From contig JAIVGW010000246.1 in the NCBI GenBank assembly GCA_020201415.1, positions 1 to 6,372 of the forward strand: DNA of 6,372 bases, given 5' to 3'. The DNA is from Lentisphaerota bacterium (GTDB taxonomy: Bacteria; Verrucomicrobiota; Kiritimatiellia; JAAZAB01). The notes beneath the pieces are model-generated. The model was not told where the DNA came from, ran no database searches, and worked only from the letters and a program-made list of their open reading frames with translations. Position numbers and translations under genes: made by a program. This document shows positions 1 to 5,801 of the stretch, piece after piece; the first letter of the stretch is position 1; each line of letters begins with the position of its first letter.

Positions 1-2
1 GT

Positions 3-767
3 GTAAGGGAACTGAACCTGATTTCCCAGGATGTTACCGCCTATGGCCGCGACCGGCACGGCGTTACGGACCTGCCCCGCCTGCTGCGGGCGCTGGGAAA
101 AATCGGCGGACGCTTCTGGATCAGGTTGTTATACGGACACCCGGCCCACGTAACGCCGGAAATTCTGGAGGCCATGGCCGCAGTCCGGCAGGTTTGCCGC
201 TACCTCGATCTGCCGATCCAGCACAGCCACCCGGAAATGCTGGAGGCTATGGGCCGCCCATCACCACGGCAGGGACTGGTCCGGCTGTTCGAGGAAATCC
301 GCGGCCGGTTGCCCGGCGCCGCCCTGCGCACCACCTGCATGGTGGGCTACCCCGGTGAAACCGCCCGGCATTTTCAACACCTGCTGGATTTCACTGCCGA
401 GATCGCCTTCGACCACCTGGGGGTCTTCCGGTTTTCGCCGGAACCGGGCACGGTGGCCGCCACCTTGCCGCGCCGGGTCGGCGCCCGCTGTGCCGCCGAA
501 CGTGAAAAGCGGCTGATGCTCCAACAACGCCGTCTGGTGACCGGGCGCAACCGTGGCCGCCTTGGACAATCCGACACCATCATGCTGGAGCGGACGCGGC
601 CGCGCCGACCGACCGTCTGGGTCGGACGCTCCCCCGCCTGCGCTCCGGAAGTCGACGGCGTGACTTATGTCAGCATGACGCGCCCTGCGCGCCGCCTGCG
701 CCCCGGCAGCTTCGTGCGCGCGCATTATACCCGCACCCGCGGTTACGATATGGAGGCCTGCGCCTGA
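3..767 (+). CDS. rimO: Ribosomal protein S12 methylthiotransferase RimO, C-terminal part (partial at left edge)
   Basis: This open frame enters from the left edge and gives 254 residues before the TGA at 765-767. RimO is a radical-SAM enzyme that adds a methylthio group to an aspartate of ribosomal protein S12. The fragment starts in the second half of the radical-SAM domain, with the block ELNLISQDVTAYGRD, followed by WIRLLYGHP and YLDLPIQHSHPEMLEAMGR, which fit the RimO/MiaB family. The stretch VGRSPACAPEVDG and the ending GYDMEA fit the C-terminal TRAM domain of RimO better than that of MiaB. The CxxxCxxC cluster motif and the true start lie outside the window. The ATG at 126 is internal, because homology continues upstream of it. 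pgsA follows one base after the stop, so the two are probably co-transcribed. A MiaB-like paralogue is the main alternative. Confidence 0.88.
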   Translation, partial: VRELNLISQDVTAYGRDRHGVTDLPRLLRALGKIGGRFWIRLLYGHPAHVTPEILEAMAAVRQVCRYLDLPIQHSHPEMLEAMGRPSPRQGLVRLFEEIRGRLPGAALRTTCMVGYPGETARHFQHLLDFTAEIAFDHLGVFRFSPEPGTVAATLPRRVGARCAAEREKRLMLQQRRLVTGRNRGRLGQSDTIMLERTRPRRPTVWVGRSPACAPEVDGVTYVSMTRPARRLRPGSFVRAHYTRTRGYDMEACA

Positions 768-768
768 A

Positions 769-1380
769 ATGATGAATCTGGCCAACAAATTAACCCTCAG
801 CCGCCTGGTCCTGGCAATGATCATGACCGTCTGCCTGACTTTGCCCATTCCTTTCGGCAAAACAGCCGCCCTCTTCATATTCCTGCTGGCGGCCCTGACC
901 GACTATTGGGACGGCCGGCTGGCACGCCAACATTGCGGCTCCACCACTTTCGGCAAATTGATGGATCCGCTGGCGGATAAAATCCTCATCTGCTCCGCCT
1001 TCATTTGTTTTGCCGCCATCAGACAGGTCGTGCCGGCGCTGATAGTGGTCATCATCATTTCCCGTGAATTCATGGTCACCGGCTTGCGCCTGCTGGCCGC
1101 GGGCCAGGGCAAGATCATTTCCGCCGAACGCTGGGGCAAGCACAAAACCATCTGGCAGATAATCGTGATCTCACTAATTATCCTGGGGCTGGCCATCCGC
1201 GGTGAAATACTGCCGCTGTTCATGGAAGGCGCCCGACTCGACGAGTTCCGCCAGATTTATCTCGACCCCTGGTTTCGATGCGCGATCTTTATCATTGCCT
1301 CGCTGGTCACGGTTCTGACCGTGGTGTCCGGCAGCATTTATTTCTGGAAATGCCGCGATATGGTGTTTAAGGATGCTTAA
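769..1380 (+). CDS. pgsA: CDP-diacylglycerol--glycerol-3-phosphate 3-phosphatidyltransferase
   Basis: The 203-residue membrane protein carries a perfect CDP-alcohol phosphotransferase signature, D-x2-DG-x2-AR-x8-G-x3-D-x3-D, at Asp45, Asp48-Gly49, Ala52-Arg53, Gly62, Asp66 and Asp70. The start NLANKLTLSR and the later block REFMVTGLRLLAA (99-111) with GKHKTIWQ (123-130) are typical of PgsA rather than of phosphatidylserine synthase. PgsA makes phosphatidylglycerol phosphate from CDP-diacylglycerol and glycerol 3-phosphate, the committed step to phosphatidylglycerol and cardiolipin. Hydrophobic segments lie near residues 9-28, 31-44, 72-98, 128-143 and 170-193, as expected for an inner-membrane enzyme of about 200 residues. 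A GGAGG lies at 752-756, a rather long 12 bases before this ATG. A second ATG follows directly at 772. The gene begins one base after rimO and overlaps the next gene by 8 bases. Confidence 0.92.
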   Translation: MMNLANKLTLSRLVLAMIMTVCLTLPIPFGKTAALFIFLLAALTDYWDGRLARQHCGSTTFGKLMDPLADKILICSAFICFAAIRQVVPALIVVIIISREFMVTGLRLLAAGQGKIISAERWGKHKTIWQIIVISLIILGLAIRGEILPLFMEGARLDEFRQIYLDPWFRCAIFIIASLVTVLTVVSGSIYFWKCRDMVFKDA

Positions 1381-2008
1381 TCCGGATTGGGATATAAAAC
1401 CGCGCGGGACCTGTTGCACCCAGTGCCAGGAACCTTTCCAGGACGGCCAGGATTATGTCTCCGCGCTGACTTTCGACAGTGAAGAATACCAGCGGCGCGA
1501 TCAATGCCAAAAATGCTGGGCCGTTCAGCCGGCGGAACGCGACAGTCTGGTCAGCGTCTGGAAAGGGACTTTCCGGGCGCCGCCGCCTCCCGCCCCCGAC
1601 CCGTTGAACCGCGAAACCGTTGAAACCACGCTACGCGACCTCATCGCCCGGGGACAGCCCGAACTGCGCAACGTGATTTATATTCTGGCAGTCATGCTGG
1701 AACGCCGGCGCATTTTGGTGGAAAAAGAAGTGCAGCAACGTCCCAATGACCTGCCGCTGCGCGTGTATGAACACCGACGCACCGGCGACACTTTCCTGAT
1801 TGCCGACCCCATGCTCAGCCTCAACCAGCTGGAGCATGTGCGACGGGAAGTCATGCAACTGCTGGACGGATCGCGCACTGCTGATGAACCTCCCGCCCCG
1901 CAACCCATAACCGAAGCCGCAGGCGCGGCATCCGAACCCATCGCTGCGTCCGCCGTAAAGGATGAGCCTCATGCTGGATTGGAAGATAATCGGCGGCACG
2001 ATCATTGA
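1373..2008 (+). CDS. Zinc-ribbon protein of unknown function
   Basis: This predicted 211-residue soluble protein opens with a likely zinc ribbon: Cys15-x2-Cys18 and Cys45-x2-Cys48, with Trp49 after the last cysteine. A proline-rich linker (about 69-77) leads to a mostly helical region (about 80-125, ETVETTLRDLIARG then a hydrophobic YILAVMLERRRILV segment). The block around 130-165 (RVYEHRRTGDTFLIADPML) looks like a small folded unit. The last 45 residues are rich in Ala, Pro and Glu and probably disordered. I do not recognise a named family. I recall similar CxxC/CxxCW proteins from PVC bacteria, but this is unchecked. The ATG overlaps the pgsA stop (ATGCTTAA) and AAGG sits directly against it, so translation is probably coupled to pgsA. 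The position suggests a housekeeping role, but no function can be assigned. Confidence 0.8.
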   Translation: MLNPDWDIKPRGTCCTQCQEPFQDGQDYVSALTFDSEEYQRRDQCQKCWAVQPAERDSLVSVWKGTFRAPPPPAPDPLNRETVETTLRDLIARGQPELRNVIYILAVMLERRRILVEKEVQQRPNDLPLRVYEHRRTGDTFLIADPMLSLNQLEHVRREVMQLLDGSRTADEPPAPQPITEAAGAASEPIAASAVKDEPHAGLEDNRRHDH

Positions 2009-3524
2009 CGGCAGCGGCCGGGCGCCACAACGCGCCGATCTGGGCATTCGCGGCGACCGGATTGCCGGCCTGGGAGACCTGGCCGACACCCCGGCCCAAC
2101 ACAGCTGGGACGCCACCGGATGCCATGTATGCCCCGGATTCATTGATGCCCACTCGCATTCCGACACCTATCTGCTGCTGGAACCCTCCGCCTGCAGCAA
2201 GTTGTACCAGGGTATCACCACGGAAATCCTGGGAAATTGCGGCGCCTCGGCGGCGCCACTGCGAAAATTATCCGACCTGCCCTCCGACTGGGCGGCTTTC
2301 GATTACCCCTGCTCCTGGCTGGGCTTCCCTGATTATGTCGAGTGCCTGCGACAGGCCCGGCCGGCGGTAAATGCCGTGCTGCTGGTGGGCCACGGCAACC
2401 TGCGTAAAACGGTGATTGGCCATGCACCGCGACCGGCCGAGCCTGCCGAAATAAACCGCATGTGCGCGCTGCTTACGGAATGCCTGCAGGCCGGCGCCAG
2501 GGGCATGAGCACCGGACTGATTTACGCGCCCGGCCGTTATGCCCAGCCCGGGGAAATCATGGCGCTGGGACGCGTCCTCGCCGCGCATGACGCCATCTAC
2601 ACCTCCCACATGCGCAATGAGGGGGCGCAAGTGCTTGATGCCATCGAGGAAACCCTGGCCGTCGGACGCATCAGCGGGGTGCGCCTGCAAATCTCACACC
2701 TCAAGATATCAGGCCGCGCGAACTGGCCTTTGCTCGACCGGGCCCTGGCCATGATCCGTGAAACGCGCGCCACCGGCCTGCAGGTTGCCGCCGACCGCTA
2801 CCCCTATACCGCCGGGTGCACGGAACTGGACGTCATCCTCCCCGACTGGGCCGCCGGCGGGGGCCGCACGGCCGTGCTGCGCCGCCTGCTGGATCCCGGG
2901 GAGCGCGAACGTATCATCCGGGAACTGCGCGCGGAACGCAGCTCCGGCGAATGGGGCTCCATCATCATCGGCTCAACGGCTCGACGTGCTTTCCGCGGGC
3001 GTCCCCTGGCGGCAGTCGCCGCCGAACTGGAACTGGATCCCGTGGCCGCGGCTCTGCAACTGATCACTGAAGACCAATTGAACACCGGCGCGTTTTTCCC
3101 AGGCATGAGCGAAACCAACATGTGGCGGATCCTCGCCGAACCCTACGTCATGCTCGGCACCGACGCCTCGTTGCGCGCGCCGCAAGGTCCGCTGGGCGGG
3201 GATCACCCCCACCCGCGCGCCTACGGCGCCTTCCCGCGTTTCCTGCGCGCCGCCCTGCGCGGCGGAACTGTGCCCCTGGTCGAAGCTGTGCGTAAAATGA
3301 CGGCATTGCCGGCGGAACATTTCCGGCTGCGCGATCGGGGACGGCTGGTGACGGGCGCCATGGCGGACGTAACGGTCTTCGACCCCGCCGCCATCGACGA
3401 CCCGGCGGATTATGCCAACCCCCATCAACCGGCGCGGGGCATGCGGCTGGTGCTGGTCAACGGCCGGGTGGCGCTGGACGCCAACGGGTTGACCGCGGAA
3501 CGTCCGGGGCGCGTGCTGGCCTGA
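1971..3524 (+). CDS. D-aminoacylase / N-acyl-D-amino-acid deacylase family amidohydrolase
   Basis: The product (517 residues) matches the metal-dependent D-aminoacylase family along its length. Counted from this start, it has PGFIDAHSHSD with His61 and His63, GNCG with Cys90, SHMRNE with His213, ISHLK with His243, DRYPYTAG at 275-282, GTD with Asp398, HPRAYGAFPR at 414-423, and the C-terminal ADVTVFD and VNGRVALD blocks. These agree in kind and spacing with the His, Cys, His, His metal ligands and catalytic Asp known from the Alcaligenes enzyme. Such enzymes free D-amino acids from N-acyl derivatives; some relatives act on D-dipeptides or other N-acyl compounds, so the substrate is open. No signal peptide is seen, so it is likely cytoplasmic. 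I chose ATG 1971 because AAAGGA at 1957-1962 stands 8 bases before it and the family usually begins close to this point. ATG 1962 is possible but has no spacing for a ribosome site. The start lies inside the upstream gene. Confidence 0.9.
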   Translation: MLDWKIIGGTIIDGSGRAPQRADLGIRGDRIAGLGDLADTPAQHSWDATGCHVCPGFIDAHSHSDTYLLLEPSACSKLYQGITTEILGNCGASAAPLRKLSDLPSDWAAFDYPCSWLGFPDYVECLRQARPAVNAVLLVGHGNLRKTVIGHAPRPAEPAEINRMCALLTECLQAGARGMSTGLIYAPGRYAQPGEIMALGRVLAAHDAIYTSHMRNEGAQVLDAIEETLAVGRISGVRLQISHLKISGRANWPLLDRALAMIRETRATGLQVAADRYPYTAGCTELDVILPDWAAGGGRTAVLRRLLDPGERERIIRELRAERSSGEWGSIIIGSTARRAFRGRPLAAVAAELELDPVAAALQLITEDQLNTGAFFPGMSETNMWRILAEPYVMLGTDASLRAPQGPLGGDHPHPRAYGAFPRFLRAALRGGTVPLVEAVRKMTALPAEHFRLRDRGRLVTGAMADVTVFDPAAIDDPADYANPHQPARGMRLVLVNGRVALDANGLTAERPGRVLA

Positions 3525-3583
3525 GCCCCCTGCATCCAAACCGCAAACCAAAAAGAATTCTTGTAACGGCCCGGGTATTCAGG
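3525..3583. other. Convergent intergenic spacer
   Basis: This 59-base gap separates two genes that run towards each other, so it would be expected to hold a terminator for one or both. I see a 10-base palindrome AAGAATTCTT at 3553-3562 and a CCCGGG at 3570-3575, but no stem of useful length followed by a T-run on either strand. Termination may be Rho-dependent, or the transcripts may overlap. Confidence 0.5.
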
Positions 3584-4399
3584 CTACGGACCGGCCGGCG
3601 GATCGAATGGGAAGTTGGCATGCCAGGGCGCCCGGCTGAGCCGCACCATGAATTCCGCCAGTCCTTTGGCGGCGCTCTCCACCAGCCGCTCGCCCATCTC
3701 CCTGGTCACGGTGCGGGTCTCGCCGCCGGCAGCTTCCGGCAGGAACAGATGCCAGGGCTTGACATACATCAGATTGTCATGACACTCGGCCACACCGGAA
3801 GCCGAAGGCGGCACGATGGGAAATTCACGAAAATACTCAGGCCGCACCAGATCCGGCCGCAAACCCATCATGCGCGCTGTCTCATCCTCGCCGCCGTGAG
3901 GCGAAGGATGTTTTAACATGGCCTTGACTTCCGGCTCCACGAACCGGTTGGTTCCGAAAGTGCAGACAAAAGCCCGGCGCCCCTGCGGATCAGCCGGATG
4001 GCGTTCGAAGTGTTCACGTAAAGTCGCCTCCACCACCGAAGTGTTGCCCCCATGCCCGTTCAGCAACAGAATCTTGCGCACACCGTCCTCCTCCAGGGCT
4101 TCGATGATGTCCCCCAGCAGACTCATCAGCGTGCGCACCTTCATGCGGGCGGCAAAGGGAAAAGGCTTGAAATTGACATTGCATCCCACCGGAAGGGAAG
4201 GATATTGCATCACCCGTCCGCCTTGTTCATTGGCTTGGATGGTTGCCCGGCGCGCAATCCCGTCGACAATCATGAAATCAGTGCCATAAGGCAAATGAGG
4301 GCCGTGCGGTTCGGTTGAACCCACCCCGATTACCACCACCTCCGGCCGCCACCCGTCAAACATGTCAATCGTCATTTCCTGCAAAATCCCGCCGGGCAT
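3584..4399 (-). CDS. Creatininase-family metal-dependent amidohydrolase
   Basis: The 271-residue protein has the creatininase-family fold signatures: GSTEPHGPHLPYGTD with likely metal ligands Glu30, His32 and Asp41, LLLNGHGGN with His116, and HGGEDETARMM with His168 and Glu173. Members are cyclic-amide or formamide hydrolases, such as creatininase itself and the FAPy deformylase ArfB, or peptide-cleaving proteins such as MftE. The segment HGGN in place of the HYEN I recall from Pseudomonas creatininase argues against true creatinine hydrolysis, so the substrate is unknown. No signal peptide is seen. The start is well supported: a strong GGGAGGAGG ribosome site (complement of 4405-4413) lies 5 bases upstream. 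The gene is convergent with the deacylase, 59 bases away, and diverges from the secreted-protein operon. It seems to be transcribed alone within this window. Confidence 0.88.
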   Translation of the reverse strand: MPGGILQEMTIDMFDGWRPEVVVIGVGSTEPHGPHLPYGTDFMIVDGIARRATIQANEQGGRVMQYPSLPVGCNVNFKPFPFAARMKVRTLMSLLGDIIEALEEDGVRKILLLNGHGGNTSVVEATLREHFERHPADPQGRRAFVCTFGTNRFVEPEVKAMLKHPSPHGGEDETARMMGLRPDLVRPEYFREFPIVPPSASGVAECHDNLMYVKPWHLFLPEAAGGETRTVTREMGERLVESAAKGLAEFMVRLSRAPWHANFPFDPPAGP

Positions 4400-4404
4400 G
4401 GCAG

Positions 4405-4413
4405 CCTCCTCCC
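4405..4413 (-). promoter_or_regulatory. Strong ribosome binding site of the creatininase-family gene
   Basis: On the minus strand this reads GGGAGGAGG, with 5 bases to the ATG at 4399. It is the best Shine-Dalgarno match in the window and decides the start of that gene. Confidence 0.85.
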
Positions 4414-4442
4414 ATAATTGTAATAATTATTCAATAACTAGA

Positions 4443-4464
4443 GTTACTTTCGAAACGTTACTTT
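4443..4464. promoter_or_regulatory. Direct repeat in the divergent control region, candidate operator
   Basis: GTTACTTT occurs twice, at 4443-4450 and 4457-4464, 14 bases apart from start to start, with the palindrome TTTCGAAA (4448-4455) straddling the first copy. If the minus-strand promoter at 4478-4506 is used, transcription starts near 4471, so the repeat would lie just downstream of it, where a repressor could block it. No regulator gene is in the window, so the role is a guess. Confidence 0.3.
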
Positions 4465-4477
4465 TTGTAATCATTTC

Positions 4478-4506
4478 ACTATGCCGGACATTTTTAGTCT
4501 TGTCAA
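4478..4506 (-). promoter_or_regulatory. Putative sigma-70 promoter for the creatininase-family gene
   Basis: On the minus strand a perfect TTGACA -35 (4506-4501) is followed after 17 bases by CATAGT (4483-4478), which matches the -10 consensus at four of six bases. The predicted start near 4471 would give a leader of about 70 bases before the ATG. The -35 overlaps that of the opposing promoter. The call rests on sequence match only. Confidence 0.55.
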
Positions 4507-4528
4507 TCAACATGCCATAACGCATAAT
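4500..4528 (+). promoter_or_regulatory. Putative sigma-70 promoter for the secreted protein-flavodoxin operon
   Basis: TTGTCA (4500-4505, five of six consensus bases) and CATAAT (4523-4528, five of six) are separated by exactly 17 bases. The start would be near 4535, giving a leader of about 37 bases before ATG 4572, with the ribosome site AAGGGAG at 4557-4563 inside it. A second TTGACA at 4541-4546 is too close to the gene to act as a -35 for it. Confidence 0.6.
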
Positions 4529-4571
4529 AATTAACACTTTTTGACAACACGGTTGCAAGGGAGTTTACGCT

Positions 4572-5006
4572 ATGCAAAAGATATTGATTTTCCTGTTCGC
4601 CGCCGCCTGTGTGTTTCCCGGATGGTTGGCCGCCGAGGAAACGACACCGCCCGCACCCCAGCCGCTGAAGATGGATGCCCCCGGTCCAGGCCGGCCCGCG
4701 CCATTTACCGCGGAAATGAGTGCGGAATTCATGCGCAAGGTGATGGAAACCAGCGCCAGGATTGAAAAAATCAGGAATCAAATCGCGGAACGCCGCCAGG
4801 AGCTGTTTGAAACTGATGACTCCATAAAAGAACACCGGGCAGCGCTCGTTGAACTGCAGACGCAGATCAACGCCATCCTGGACGAAGATCCGGAAATCTC
4901 CCGGTTGCGGATGGAAAGCGACATTCTCTGGACTACCATGCCCAGCATGCCCCACTCGCCCATGCGACCGGGAGCCGCCCGCAATATGTTCCCCCCGCCG
5001 CACTAA
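4572..5006 (+). CDS. Secreted coiled-coil protein with Met/Pro/His-rich tail, function unknown
   Basis: The 144-residue product begins with a clear signal peptide: a lysine at position 3, a hydrophobic core at about 4-16, and a likely cut after Ala20 or Ala21 (GWLAAEE). A Pro-rich segment (about 26-45) follows, then a long charged helix or coiled coil from about 48 to 115, rich in Glu, Arg, Gln and Leu. The last part contains MPSMPHSPM and ends in FPPPH, so it is rich in Met, Pro and His. The overall plan, a small exported all-helical protein, recalls Spy/CpxP-type periplasmic chaperones or metal-resistance proteins, but I see no LTxxQ motif and do not assign it. AAGGGAG at 4557-4563 stands 8 bases before the ATG. 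It is the first gene of the apparent operon with the flavodoxin, 20 bases downstream. Confidence 0.78.
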   Translation: MQKILIFLFAAACVFPGWLAAEETTPPAPQPLKMDAPGPGRPAPFTAEMSAEFMRKVMETSARIEKIRNQIAERRQELFETDDSIKEHRAALVELQTQINAILDEDPEISRLRMESDILWTTMPSMPHSPMRPGAARNMFPPPH

Positions 5007-5026
5007 ACATTCAAGAGGGCGCCATT

Positions 5027-5506
5027 ATGGCCAAAGTCCTGATCATCTATTATTCACGTACCGGCAATACGCGCGCCATGGCCGACCTGGTCGCCGAGGG
5101 CATCCGTACTGCCGGCGCCGAACCCATTGTCAAGCCCGTCCAGGAAACCCGGGTGGACGAATTGTTGGAATTCCAGGGACTGGTCTTCGGCAGCCCCACC
5201 TACTACGGCGGCATGGCCGCGGAAATCAAGCATTTCATTGATGCCAGCGTCAAACTGCACGGCAAACTGGTGGATAAGGTCGGCGGCGCCTTTACCTCGT
5301 CCGGCGGAATCGCCGGAGGCAACGAAACGGCCATTATGGATATCCTCAAGGCGCTGCTGATTCACGGCATGGTAATTCCCGGCAACGTCAATGGCGACCA
5401 TTACGGGCCGGTAGCCGTGGGCGCGCCGGACAAACGCTCGGCCGGCCAGTGCCAACGCATCGGCGAGATCATCGGCCGTTTAACCCTGCGGCTGCATCCC
5501 GGATGA
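5027..5506 (+). CDS. Flavodoxin-family protein, short WrbA-like
   Basis: The 159-residue protein has the three FMN-binding loops of a flavodoxin fold. SRTGNT (10-15) is the phosphate loop, GSPTYYGG (55-62) the second loop, and TSSGGIAGGNE (90-100) the third. The third loop and the following helix and HGMVIPG (113-119) resemble the NAD(P)H:quinone oxidoreductase WrbA, while the phosphate loop is that of ordinary flavodoxins. The protein is shorter than WrbA (about 200 residues), so quinone reductase activity is only a possibility. Electron transfer is equally likely. No signal peptide is seen, so it is cytoplasmic. AAGAGGG at 5013-5019 stands 7 bases before the ATG. It lies 20 bases after the secreted coiled-coil gene, and its stop codon overlaps the start of the next small gene, so the three are probably one operon. 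Confidence 0.88.
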   Translation: MAKVLIIYYSRTGNTRAMADLVAEGIRTAGAEPIVKPVQETRVDELLEFQGLVFGSPTYYGGMAAEIKHFIDASVKLHGKLVDKVGGAFTSSGGIAGGNETAIMDILKALLIHGMVIPGNVNGDHYGPVAVGAPDKRSAGQCQRIGEIIGRLTLRLHPG

Positions 5507-5670
5507 AGCTACTCCTGACGGCTGCCGCCATATGCGCGGCGCTTCCGGGCGCCATGTTCCCGGCGGGCGCTGAAAATGCCGCCCCGCCTTTTACCCTGCA
5601 GGACGGCTCCGGACAGTCCATTACCGTAGACATCCTGGCGCTGATCCGCAACCTGGCTACCGAAGAATGA
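5503..5670 (+). CDS. Small exported peptide, unknown function
   Basis: This small gene encodes 55 residues. Its ATG overlaps the flavodoxin stop codon in an ATGA arrangement, a common sign of translational coupling; no ribosome site of its own is clear. The frame also opens at ATG 5449, but that would put 18 polar, Arg/His-rich residues before the signal peptide and overlap the flavodoxin by 58 bases, so 5503 is preferred. Residues 1-23 form a good signal peptide (MKLLLTAAAICAALPG core, AGA before Glu24), leaving a mature peptide of about 32 residues with the acidic, amphipathic ending ITVDILALIRNLATEE. I recognise no family. It could be a small periplasmic partner of the coiled-coil protein encoded two genes upstream, but that is inferred from position only. 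A chance open frame cannot be fully excluded at this length. Confidence 0.6.
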   Translation: MKLLLTAAAICAALPGAMFPAGAENAAPPFTLQDGSGQSITVDILALIRNLATEE

Positions 5671-5801
5671 GTTGCGCAGGGCGCACCACGGTTGTGGCAA
5701 TTATACCAGGACTGCGCCGCATTGCTTGCATTTAGCCGACAATTCCAGTAACTTGTGCAAGTCATTTAATCACCAATATCGTTAAAAGTTGAACAGATAA
5801 C
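5671..5801. other. Spacer before the OPRT-like gene
   Basis: This 131-base gap holds two small hairpins just after the operon: TGCGC/GCGCA around an AGG loop (5673-5685) and CCAC/GTGG around GGTT (5686-5697). Neither is followed by a T-run, so they are a weak terminator at best. A near-palindrome ACTTG-TG-CAAGT lies at 5751-5762. The best promoter I can find for the next gene, TTGTGC (5754-5759) with TATCGT (5777-5782), is poor and overlaps that palindrome. Confidence 0.35.

Noticed and set aside
261..878. Long minus-strand open frame opposite rimO
   Set aside because: It lies across rimO and the start of pgsA, both clear by homology. Its product is low-complexity Gly/Ala/Arg-rich and resembles no family, as expected of the antisense of GC-rich coding DNA.
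2973..3551. Minus-strand open frame of 192 codons opposite the deacylase
   Set aside because: The deacylase motifs continue to 3524 on the plus strand. The antisense product is His/Gln/Arg-rich with no recognisable motif.
4422..4431. AATAATTATT palindrome
   Set aside because: It is perfect, but short and made only of A and T in an AT-rich spacer, so chance is the simplest explanation.
4541..4546. Perfect TTGACA upstream of the secreted-protein gene
   Set aside because: A -10 at normal spacing would fall on the ribosome site at about 4564-4569 and put the transcript start after the ATG. No TATAAT-like hexamer is there.
5673..5697. Possible terminator after the flavodoxin operon
   Set aside because: The stems are only 5 and 4 base pairs and no T-run follows, so an intrinsic terminator cannot be supported. 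They are described only as part of the spacer.
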